This document shows positions 8,408 to 14,097 of a DNA stretch of 15,315 nt, piece by piece. The stretch's first letter is position 1, and every line of letters starts with the position of its first letter. This DNA is from Alistipes sp. (GTDB lineage: Bacteria; Bacteroidota; Bacteroidia; Bacteroidales; Rikenellaceae): NCBI GenBank assembly GCA_020026395.1, contig JAHHQM010000021.1, positions 1-15,315 of the forward strand, given 5' to 3'. A program made the translations under genes and the position numbers. The notes beneath the pieces are model-generated. The model ran no database searches and had not been told where the DNA came from. It saw only the letters and a list, made by a program, of their open reading frames with translations.

Positions 8408-9403
8408 ATGAAGGTAGCAGTTGTAGGCGCCAGCGGTGCCGTAGGACAGGAATTTCTCAACATTCTGGAACATCGCGATCTGAAGATCGACGAACTTGTG
8501 TTGTTCGGTTCGGAGCGTAGTGCAGGTCGCAAATATAATTATCGCGGTCAGGAGCTGACCGTAAAGTTGTTGCAGCACAACGACGATTTCAAGGGTATTG
8601 ACTATGCGCTGGTGTCGGCCGGCGGATCGACCTCGAAGGAATTTGCCGAGACGATCACCAAACACGGCACCATCATGATCGACAATTCGAGTGCCTTCCG
8701 TATGGACAAGGATGTGCCTCTGGTCGTTCCAGAGGTGAATGCCGAGGATGCCAAGAACGCACCCCGTCGCATCATCGCCAACCCCAACTGCACGACGATT
8801 CAGATGGTCGTGGCGTTGAAAGCCATCGAGGAGGTATCGCACATCCGTCGTGTGCACGTGGCCACCTATCAGTCGGCGAGCGGTGCAGGTGCACAGGGTA
8901 TGGCCGAATTGGAGCAGCAGAACCGTGAGCTGGTCGAGGGCAAGGAGCCGACCGTCTCGAAGTTTGCTTATCAGCTGGCCTACAACGTGATTCCCCACAT
9001 CGATGTTTTTGCCGATGAGGACTACACGAAGGAGGAGTTGAAGATGTTCAACGAGACGCGCAAGATCATGCACTCGGACATCAAGGTGTCGGCTACGTGT
9101 GTGCGTGTTCCCGTGATGCGTGCCCACTCGGAGAGCATCTGGGTGGAGACCGAGCGTCCCGTATCACCTGCCGAAGCGCGTGCCGCATTCGAAAAGGCCG
9201 AGGGCATCGTCGTGATGGACGAACCCGAAAAGAAATCGTACCCCATGCCCCTGTTCCTGGCAGGTCGTGATGAGGTATTCGTCGGTCGTATCCGCAAGGA
9301 TCTTACCTCGGAGAATGGTTTGACGTTCTGGTGTGTCGGCGATCAGATCCGTAAGGGTGCTGCGCTGAATGCCGTGCAGATCCTCGAATCGCTGATCCGA
9401 TAA
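8408..9403 (+). CDS. asd: Aspartate-semialdehyde dehydrogenase
   Basis: Reduces 4-aspartyl phosphate to aspartate semialdehyde with NADPH, the second step shared by diaminopimelate/lysine, threonine and methionine synthesis. The 331-residue protein shows the Rossmann nucleotide site VVGASGAVGQ (5-14), SAGGSTS (70-76), IDNSSAFRMD (91-100), the catalytic-cysteine motif ANPNCTT with C128, YQSASGAG with Q155 (154-161), and the RVPVMRAHSES segment with the likely acid-base H240. Length is normal for the family. ATG at 8408 begins directly with the strand of the Rossmann fold. I see no convincing -7 box in the 76 bases upstream, so it may be transcribed with the PBP gene; coupling of precursor supply to wall synthesis is an inference. 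A strong terminator follows. Confidence 0.97.
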   Translation: MKVAVVGASGAVGQEFLNILEHRDLKIDELVLFGSERSAGRKYNYRGQELTVKLLQHNDDFKGIDYALVSAGGSTSKEFAETITKHGTIMIDNSSAFRMDKDVPLVVPEVNAEDAKNAPRRIIANPNCTTIQMVVALKAIEEVSHIRRVHVATYQSASGAGAQGMAELEQQNRELVEGKEPTVSKFAYQLAYNVIPHIDVFADEDYTKEELKMFNETRKIMHSDIKVSATCVRVPVMRAHSESIWVETERPVSPAEARAAFEKAEGIVVMDEPEKKSYPMPLFLAGRDEVFVGRIRKDLTSENGLTFWCVGDQIRKGAALNAVQILESLIR

Positions 9404-9424
9404 TTTATACAGGTAGCTTCTTGT

Positions 9425-9460
9425 AGTCCCCGAACCCGTGTGGTTCGGGGACTTTTTTTT
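9425..9460 (+). terminator. Intrinsic terminator after asd
   Basis: Perfect 12-base inverted repeat (9425-9436 and 9442-9453; AGTCCCCGAACC and its complement) with a 5-base loop, followed by an eight-T run. Confidence 0.95.
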
Positions 9461-9594
9461 GTGGCGGGGCGGAGAAAAAGAAGGGCGGCGGAAAGGCGGC
9501 GGATTTCGGGGAGGGGATTTCGGGGTCGGAGTAAATGGGTGCGGTGAGAAAAAATCCGAAAGGGGGAAATAATTTTTTTGAAGAGCAGAGCAAA

Positions 9595-9632
9595 AAAATA
9601 AAGGAACCGAACGAATTCGATTCCTTTATTTT
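9595..9632 (-). terminator. Terminator after rplS
   Basis: Arms AAAATAAAGGAA (9595-9606) and its complement (9621-9632) around a 14-base loop. Read on the minus strand it ends in a T-run (9598-9592), directly beyond the rplS stop codon. Confidence 0.8.
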
Positions 9633-9652
9633 GGTTGCAATGATTTGCCGGA

Positions 9653-10030
9653 TTATTTCTCCGTGCGAACCATACGCTTCTCCTTGATGCGGGCCTTCTT
9701 ACCGGTCAAGTTGCGGAAGTAGTAGATACGTGCACGACGTACAACACCTACCTTGTTCAACTCGATGTGGTCGATGTGAGGAGAGTAGAGCGGGAAGATA
9801 CGCTCAACACCCACGCCGTTCGATACCTTGCGGATGGTGAACATCTTCGTCTTGCCGGTACCCTTGATCTGGATTACCACACCACGGAAGCTCTGGATAC
9901 GCTCCTTGTTACCCTCGACGATTTTGTAAGATACGGTGATCGTGTCACCTGCCTTGAACGACGGAATGTCTGCGTCGGTCTTCTGCCACATCTGCTCGTT
10001 TACGAGCTTGATGATTGCGTCCTTGTTCAT
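9653..10030 (-). CDS. rplS: 50S ribosomal protein L19
   Basis: Ribosomal protein bL19 at the interface of the two subunits; 125 residues, a little longer than the usual ~115 through the lysine/arginine-rich C-terminus. Diagnostic stretches are FKAGDTITVSYKIVEG, RIQSFRGVVIQ, FTIRKVSNGVGVERIFPLYSP and VRRARIYYFRNLTGKKARIKEK. The ATG at 10030 directly precedes the family start. Unlike many bacteria, no trmD or rimM lies beside it; it stands alone on the minus strand, opposite to asd. A 14-base perfect palindrome sits directly in front of the start codon. The only -7 box I see upstream on its strand lies about 250 bases away, in front of the candidate ncRNA, so rplS may have a long leader or an unrecognised nearer promoter. 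Confidence 0.98.
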   Translation of the reverse strand: MNKDAIIKLVNEQMWQKTDADIPSFKAGDTITVSYKIVEGNKERIQSFRGVVIQIKGTGKTKMFTIRKVSNGVGVERIFPLYSPHIDHIELNKVGVVRRARIYYFRNLTGKKARIKEKRMVRTEK

Positions 10031-10044
10031 TTTATTGCAATAAA
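10031..10044. promoter_or_regulatory. 14-base perfect palindrome abutting the rplS start codon
   Basis: TTTATTGCAATAAA reads the same on both strands and touches the rplS ATG. It could be a protein-binding site or, in the mRNA, a small stem over the ribosome-binding region. Function unknown. Confidence 0.5.
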
Positions 10045-10121
10045 TTAATTGTTTTTACATTCAACATTCCCGCTGTATCCCGCCTACCATGACCATACGA
10101 TTGATCGTCAATCCCGCGAAA

Positions 10122-10279
10122 CCGAAAAATAAAGTCGGACATCACTGCCTCCCTTTCTTTCCCGTTGTCTTGTGGCTGCCTCCCGGACAAAACTTCCGCC
10201 CCGTCCCCTCAGCCTGCTCGCGACTTGCTCCGCACCCGGCGTAGTACCCAATGAAAGAGGTTGATATGTACCCTTGGGG
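10122..10279 (-). ncRNA. Candidate structured non-coding RNA (or long rplS leader)
   Basis: This GC-rich segment lies in the 415-base gap between divergent rplS and surE, directly after a TATCTTTG -7 box on the minus strand. Its minus-strand RNA can fold into a rod. The ends pair (10265-10253 with 10157-10141: AUCA/UGAU, CCUC/GAGG and UUUC/GAAA with small bulges). An apical hairpin covers 10214-10174: GGCUG/CAGCC, an internal loop AGG versus GGGAGG, then a 9-pair stem rich in G-U closed by a C-GGAA-G tetraloop. A U-rich stretch (10132-10126) may mark the 3' end. No open frame here looks like a real protein. The closing stem, open middle and apical hairpin recall 6S-like RNAs; the Bacteroidales-1 Rfam family is another candidate. 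I cannot assign it. The alternative is an rplS 5' leader. Confidence 0.5.
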
Positions 10280-10283
10280 ACGG

Positions 10284-10291
10284 CAAAGATA
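10284..10291 (-). promoter_or_regulatory. -7 box for the candidate ncRNA / rplS
   Basis: TATCTTTG on the minus strand (10291-10284). The nearest TTG-like element (TTTG, 10310-10307) is only 15 bases away, shorter than usual, so the -33 part is poor. Transcription would begin near 10279. Confidence 0.55.
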
Positions 10292-10330
10292 AGAAGAAAA
10301 AATCAACAAACCGCTGAAATAGAGGAAAAA

Positions 10331-10361
10331 TTTCAAGAAGGAGGATTTATTCGTATATTTG
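10331..10361 (+). promoter_or_regulatory. Probable surE promoter
   Basis: TATATTTG (10354-10361) matches the -7 box; the -33 position holds TTTC (10331-10334) at 19 bases rather than TTTG. It is divergent from the minus-strand -7 box at 10291 and gives a leader of about 80 bases. Confidence 0.55.
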
Positions 10362-10393
10362 CACCCGAAATTCAACGAGAAAATGTAGCACTT

Positions 10394-10427
10394 GAGGTAA
10401 ACTGCTCGTAATGACGACGATTGCCTC
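10394..10427 (+). promoter_or_regulatory. Stem-loop in the surE 5' leader
   Basis: GAGGTAA (10394-10400) pairs with TTGCCTC (10421-10427, one G-U), and inside it TCGT (10406-10409) pairs with ACGA (10414-10417) around AATG. It lies between the promoter and ATG 10446. It may control surE translation; no known family is recognised. Confidence 0.35.
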
Positions 10428-10445
10428 GTAAATGAAAATTTTGAG

Positions 10446-11216
10446 ATGAAAGAAAGATTGATCCTTGTAACGAATGACGACGGAGTGGATTCCAAGGGTA
10501 TTCGTGCCGCAATCGAAGTGGCCCGTACCTTCGGTCGTGTCGTGGTCGTAGCCCCCGAAACCATGCAGAGCGGTAAAAGCTCGTCCATCACGTTGTACGA
10601 TCCCCTCTTCCTGCGCCATGTGCACGAGGAAGACCGTCTGAAAATCTATGCGTTCACGGGTACTCCGGTCGATTGCGTGAAGATGGCTTTCGACTATCTG
10701 CTCAAGGACGAAAAGGTCGATCTGGTGATCTCGGGTATCAACCACGGCTCGAATGCCGCCATCAACGTGATCTATTCGGGTACGATGGGCGCCGCCATCG
10801 AGGGTAGTTTCTACGATTGCCCGTCGGTGGGTCTGTCGCTTACGTCGCACGATCCCGATGCCGATTTCGAGGCTTCGATCGAGTGGGGTCGCAAAATTAT
10901 CGGCGATATTCTGGAGCACGACATCGAATTGCCGCTGTGTCTGAATGTCAATGTTCCCGAAGGTCGCCCCGAAGAAATTCAGGGTGTGAAGCTCTGCCGT
11001 CAGAACCGCGGTTCGTGGCGCGAGGAATTTTTTTTGAGAGAGGATCCCCGCGGTCGCGAGTATTTCTGGCTGACGGGTAAGTTCTACGACGACGAACCCG
11101 ATGCAAAAGATACCGACGAACACGCTTTGGCCGATAAATATGTGGCAGTAGTCCCCGTGCAGGCCGATATGACGGATTATCGCCAGATGAAAAATCTTGC
11201 AAAAATCGTGAAATAA
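10446..11216 (+). CDS. surE: 5'/3'-nucleotidase SurE
   Basis: Metal-dependent cytoplasmic phosphatase acting on nucleoside 5'- and 3'-monophosphates, linked to stationary-phase survival in other bacteria. The 256-residue protein has the N-terminal metal motif LVTNDDG (N10-G13, with D11 and D12), the serine ligand in MQSGKSSSIT (S42), TGTPVDCVKMA (71-81), and SGINHGSNAA (N99) followed by YSGTMGAAIEG (110-120), which together make the SurE active site. Length is normal. The start at 10446 is set by the conserved MKERLILVTNDDG beginning. It has its own promoter and a structured leader upstream. The promoter for the following kinase operon is embedded in its last codons, and a terminator follows about 25 bases after its stop. 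Confidence 0.97.
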   Translation: MKERLILVTNDDGVDSKGIRAAIEVARTFGRVVVVAPETMQSGKSSSITLYDPLFLRHVHEEDRLKIYAFTGTPVDCVKMAFDYLLKDEKVDLVISGINHGSNAAINVIYSGTMGAAIEGSFYDCPSVGLSLTSHDPDADFEASIEWGRKIIGDILEHDIELPLCLNVNVPEGRPEEIQGVKLCRQNRGSWREEFFLREDPRGREYFWLTGKFYDDEPDAKDTDEHALADKYVAVVPVQADMTDYRQMKNLAKIVK

Positions 11217-11227
11217 TCCTACCTTTG
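11197..11227 (+). promoter_or_regulatory. Promoter inside the 3' end of surE, for the kinase operon
   Basis: TTG (11197-11199), a 20-base spacer and TACCTTTG (11220-11227): a full match to the Bacteroidota consensus and the same -7 sequence as rRNA promoters P2 and P3 in this window. The predicted start, near 11233, falls just before a terminator-like hairpin. Confidence 0.7.
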
Positions 11228-11242
11228 TATAAGGTGCATGGA

Positions 11243-11272
11243 GGGGTGTCGTGCAAACGGCACCCCTTTTTT
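11243..11272 (+). terminator. Terminator after surE / possible attenuator before the kinase
   Basis: A 9-pair stem (11243-11251 with 11258-11266; GGGGTG/CACCCC core with one G-U) and a 6-base loop, followed by six T. It ends surE transcripts, but it also lies downstream of the promoter at 11197-11227, so transcripts from that promoter must pass it to reach the kinase. Confidence 0.85.
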
Positions 11273-11297
11273 CATCGGAATCCTAAAATTTCGGCCT

Positions 11298-12278
11298 ATG
11301 TTGATCAAAGTTTTGTTGGTGTTGGCCATCCTCATCCAGAGCGTCGCGACGATTTATGCCCTGCGTCTGGTGCGGACGACCAAGTACAATTCGGTGTGGA
11401 TCCTGTTTATCATCGGATTCTCGTTGCTCTCCGTCGAACGACTCGTCCAGCTGTTCGTCGCCGATGAGTGTACGTATGTCGAACATTGGTGGTTCGCCTA
11501 TCTGGGAATCGTCATCTCGATCTGCTTGTCGATCGGTGTGATGTATGCCCACAAACTGTTCAAATACATCGGACGACTGACCCGTCAGCGTCAGTTGCTC
11601 AACAAACGAATCCTTACGGCCGTGTTGCGTACCGAGGAGAAAACCCGTTCGCGGTTCTCGAAGGAGCTGCACGACGGACTGGGGCCGCTGCTTTCGTCGG
11701 CCAAAATGTCGTTGTCGGCACTTTCGTTGCAGGAGCAGAACCCCGAGCAGAAGGAGATCATCAAAAATACGACCTACGTCATCGACGAGGCAATCCGTTC
11801 GTTGCGCGAAATTTCGAATAACCTTTCGCCTCACGTGTTGAATGATTTCGGATTGGCACGCGGTGTGCAGAATTTTATCGACAAAAGTATCGCGATGCAC
11901 GATGTCAAGATCCGTTTCACGACCAATCTGAAGACGGAGCGTTACGATACGGATGTCGAGGTGATTTTCTATCGTGTGATCTGCGAGCTGATCAACAATT
12001 CGCTGAAACATTCGGGTTGTACGCACATCAATCTTTCGCTGGCGCAGAACGGCGCGGATTTGGCGTTGGAGTACACCGACAACGGATGCGGATTTAATCC
12101 CGATGCCATGATGGATTGCGGCATGGGCTTGTCGAACATCTCGTCGAGAGTCAATTCGCTGGGCGGAACGGTCGATTTCAAATCGGCCAAAGGCATGGGT
12201 ATGCGTGCCACAATCCGAGTGAACACCAAACAGGAACTCCTGCAGGAGGAGTCGTTAAGAGATCGTAAATTAAAATAA
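11298..12278 (+). CDS. Membrane sensor histidine kinase, NarL/HisKA_3 type
   Basis: A 326-residue kinase from ATG 11298; an in-frame ATG at 11238 lies next to the terminator hairpin and would add 20 unconserved-looking residues. Three hydrophobic helices are visible (about 2-24, 32-54 and 64-88), with only short loops and no large extracellular sensor domain, so the signal is probably sensed in the membrane or through a partner. The dimerisation/phosphoacceptor box RFSKELHDGLGPLLSS places the phosphorylated histidine at H125. The ATPase domain shows an N-box CELINNSLKHSG (229-240), DNGCGF (261-266) and GMGLSNISSRV (275-285). It is followed after one base by its response regulator. The input signal is unknown. 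Residues 311-326 form a charged tail after the ATPase domain. Confidence 0.93.
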   Translation: MLIKVLLVLAILIQSVATIYALRLVRTTKYNSVWILFIIGFSLLSVERLVQLFVADECTYVEHWWFAYLGIVISICLSIGVMYAHKLFKYIGRLTRQRQLLNKRILTAVLRTEEKTRSRFSKELHDGLGPLLSSAKMSLSALSLQEQNPEQKEIIKNTTYVIDEAIRSLREISNNLSPHVLNDFGLARGVQNFIDKSIAMHDVKIRFTTNLKTERYDTDVEVIFYRVICELINNSLKHSGCTHINLSLAQNGADLALEYTDNGCGFNPDAMMDCGMGLSNISSRVNSLGGTVDFKSAKGMGMRATIRVNTKQELLQEESLRDRKLK

Positions 12279-12279
12279 A

Positions 12280-12915
12280 ATGGGATATCGTATAGTTTTG
12301 GTCGATGACCATTCGTTGTTTCGCAGCGGATTAAAGGGACTTTTGGAGCGTTATGCGGGATGCAGCGTGGTGGCCGAGGCTGGTGACGGAGAGGAATTTT
12401 TGAAGTTGGTGCCCGATTTGGAGGCCGATGTGGTGTTTATGGATTTCTCGATGCCGGGGCTGGACGGAGCGCAAACCACCGAGCGGGCATTGGCCGTGCG
12501 TCCCGATTTGAAAATTATCACGCTGTCGATGTTCGGCGAGGAAAGCTATTATCAGCGCATGGTCGAGGCGGGTGCCCGCGGATTCCTGCTGAAGGATTCG
12601 GATATGGGCGACGTGATCGAGGCCATCGAGACGGTGGTCGGCGGCGGCAGCTATTTCAGTCCAGCGTTGTTGGCCTCGTTGGCGGGGCGTATGCGTACGC
12701 GCGATGAAGCCGACGACGAACAACTCTCATCGCGTGAGCGCGAGATCCTCGTGGCGGTGTGTCGCGGCTTGTCGAATCAGGAAATTGCCGACGAACTGTT
12801 CATCTCGAAACGAACGGTGGATAAGCATCGCGCCAACATCCTCGAAAAAACGGGATGCAAGAATACGGCATCGCTGGTGGTGTACGCCATTAAAAATCAT
12901 ATTGTGGAGTTATAG
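12280..12915 (+). CDS. NarL/FixJ-family response regulator
   Basis: A 211-residue DNA-binding regulator. The receiver domain (about 3-118) has the acidic pair VDDHSLFR (D9, D10), the phosphoacceptor in FMDFSMPG (D55), TLS at 81-83 and the conserved lysine in LLKDSD (K105). The LuxR-type helix-turn-helix (about 147-208) has LSSREREILVAVCRGLSNQEIADELFIS and RTVDKHRANILEKTG, the usual recognition region. It starts one base after the kinase stop codon, so the two are surely co-transcribed and probably translationally coupled. The kinase at H125 is the expected phosphodonor for D55. No target gene can be named from this window; autoregulation at the surE-end promoter is possible. Confidence 0.96.
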   Translation: MGYRIVLVDDHSLFRSGLKGLLERYAGCSVVAEAGDGEEFLKLVPDLEADVVFMDFSMPGLDGAQTTERALAVRPDLKIITLSMFGEESYYQRMVEAGARGFLLKDSDMGDVIEAIETVVGGGSYFSPALLASLAGRMRTRDEADDEQLSSREREILVAVCRGLSNQEIADELFISKRTVDKHRANILEKTGCKNTASLVVYAIKNHIVEL

Positions 12916-12936
12916 CGGCGAAATTTTTCGCGGCAT

Positions 12937-12968
12937 AAAGACGGAAGACTGCGGCCTTCCGTCTTTTT
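12937..12968 (+). terminator. Terminator after the response regulator
   Basis: Perfect 11-base inverted repeat (12937-12947 and 12956-12966; AAAGACGGAAG and complement) with an 8-base loop and a long T-run. Confidence 0.93.
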
Positions 12969-13050
12969 TTTGTGTTTTCGGGGATACGGGCGGGTGACTG
13001 GGGAATTTTTTTGCGAAGATCTTATATGGTCGGGGATCGGCCAGCGCCAA

Positions 13051-13099
13051 GGGGCGGAACTACCCGCCCCGACGAGCGACCTGTTTCGTCCGCAGGTCG
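13051..13099. repeat. Two adjacent GC-rich inverted repeats in a convergent intergenic gap
   Basis: GGGGCGG/CCGCCCC (13051-13057 and 13064-13070) and CGACCTG/CAGGTCG (13077-13083 and 13093-13099). They sit in the 306-base gap between the response regulator and rplT, whose two ends are terminators. Otherwise I see nothing in this gap. They have no T-run and no known role. Confidence 0.45.
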
Positions 13100-13152
13100 A
13101 GCGACGGAATCTTGTAAATAAATCTTCCCAATCCGACTCCTTCACCCCCGCA

Positions 13153-13190
13153 CACAAAAAAAACGGACTCCGAAGATCGGAATCCGTTTT
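13153..13190 (-). terminator. Terminator after rplT
   Basis: Stem arms 13160-13172 and 13178-13190 (AAAACGGA/TCCGTTTT, one mismatch, then TCCG/CGGA) with a 5-base loop. On the minus strand the stem is followed by a T-run (complement of 13156-13163). Confidence 0.88.
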
Positions 13191-13221
13191 AGCCGGTTTG
13201 CGCCCCGAAGGACGCAAAACC

Positions 13222-13566
13222 TTATTTAACTGCGTTAACTATAGCCTCAAATGCCTTCGGCTCGTTCATGGCGAGGTCAGCCAGAACCTTACGGTTCAAA
13301 GCGATGCCCTTAACATTGAGCTTGCCGATAAATTGTGAATAGGTCATTCCCTGAGCGCGGACTGCAGCGTTGATACGCGTAATCCACAACGAGCGGAATG
13401 TTCTCTTTTTAAGCTGACGGTGTGCGTAAGCATACGTCAAACCTTTCTCGACCGTATTTTTCGCAACGGTCCAAACGTTTCCCCTTGAACCAAAGTTACC
13501 TTTGGCAAGTTTCAAAACTTTCTTTCTTCTTGCGCGTGAAGCAACAGCGTTGACTGAACGTGGCAT
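13222..13566 (-). CDS. rplT: 50S ribosomal protein L20
   Basis: Ribosomal protein bL20, an early-binding 23S rRNA assembly protein; 114 residues, normal length. Diagnostic stretches are MPRSVNAVASRARRKKVLKLAKG, GNVWTVAKNTVEKGLTYAYAHR, RTFRSLWITRINAAVRAQGMTYSQFI and LNRKVLADLA. In Bacteroidetes and most bacteria it follows rpmI, as here, with a 96-base gap that contains no recognisable promoter box. It is therefore likely transcribed with rpmI from the promoter near 13892-13921. L20 often represses its own operon through mRNA structure; no such structure is clear here. A strong terminator follows. Confidence 0.98.
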   Translation of the reverse strand: MPRSVNAVASRARRKKVLKLAKGNFGSRGNVWTVAKNTVEKGLTYAYAHRQLKKRTFRSLWITRINAAVRAQGMTYSQFIGKLNVKGIALNRKVLADLAMNEPKAFEAIVNAVK

Positions 13567-13662
13567 AATTTAAAGTTTTATAGAACTCACAGCGATACGG
13601 TTCTCCCGCATTCTTTGGGGCTGTTCCGTTCCGGTTAATTAAAATTGTTTTGTGCCGATTAA

Positions 13663-13857
13663 TTACTTAACCAACAACTTCTTGATTTTGGGCGTATCCA
13701 CTGCCGATACAGTTGACGAATAGCAGAGGTTACGTTTTTGTTTAGTCGTCTTTTTGGTCAGGATGTGACTGTGATAAGCGTGCTGACGCTTGATTTTTCC
13801 CGTGCCGGTGAAGGTGAAACGCTTCTTCGCAGCGGCATTAGTTTTCATTTTTGGCAT
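13663..13857 (-). CDS. rpmI: 50S ribosomal protein L35
   Basis: Ribosomal protein bL35, 64 residues, very basic. MPKMKTNAAAKKRF, TGTGKIKRQHAYHSHILTKKTTKQKR and a C-terminal KKLLVK are standard for the family. It is first in a rpmI-rplT pair. The usual preceding gene, infC, is not present: upstream lie a strong promoter and then an unrelated lipoprotein gene on the same strand, ending about 240 bases away. Confidence 0.98.
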   Translation of the reverse strand: MPKMKTNAAAKKRFTFTGTGKIKRQHAYHSHILTKKTTKQKRNLCYSSTVSAVDTPKIKKLLVK

Positions 13858-13891
13858 TGTCGTAAATAGTTAATTAGTTAAACATAGCTCG

Positions 13892-13921
13892 CAAAGATAC
13901 CTATTTTTCTTGACAGCGCAA
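13892..13921 (-). promoter_or_regulatory. Promoter of rpmI-rplT
   Basis: On the minus strand TTG (13921-13919), a 19-base spacer and TATCTTTG (13899-13892), giving a leader of about 28 bases before ATG 13857. Immediately upstream (13921-13950) ATATTT recurs every 12 bases, which may act as an UP-like A/T element. Confidence 0.75.
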
Positions 13922-14061
13922 TATTTTCGCCGATATTTTGTCGGATATTTCTCAAAAAGCGCCATATATTTTCCAGAAAGCTCCTTTTTAGGACGTAACG
14001 GTGTGTGAGGCAATGGGATGAGATGTGTCGCTACCCAGCGAATCGGTACCGAAAACAGAGC

Positions 14062-14075
14062 CTTATATATATAAG
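14062..14075. repeat. 14-base A/T palindrome downstream of the lipoprotein gene
   Basis: CTTATATATATAAG is a perfect palindrome about 23 bases beyond the lipoprotein stop. It has no following T-run, so it is not a clear terminator. Confidence 0.3.
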
Positions 14076-14097
14076 TAATACCCCGTTTTTCAGGAGA

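Noticed and set aside
10122..10279. Identification of the candidate RNA as SRP RNA or RNase P RNA
   Set aside because: The SRP domain IV signature (GGAAGGAAGCAGCC-like) and the RNase P core motifs (GAGGAAAGTC, ACAGAA) are absent, and the segment is short for RNase P.
10142..10591. 149-codon minus-strand frame covering the candidate ncRNA and the surE start
   Set aside because: It overlaps surE in antisense and both divergent promoters; its C-terminal part is simply the translation of the structured RNA region and shows no protein features.
11238..11297. Upstream ATG that would extend the histidine kinase by 20 residues
   Set aside because: The extension is encoded by the terminator hairpin and T-run; ATG 11298 begins directly at the first membrane helix.
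12970..13338. 122-codon plus-strand frame after the response regulator
   Set aside because: It crosses two terminators and runs antisense into rplT; no family resemblance.
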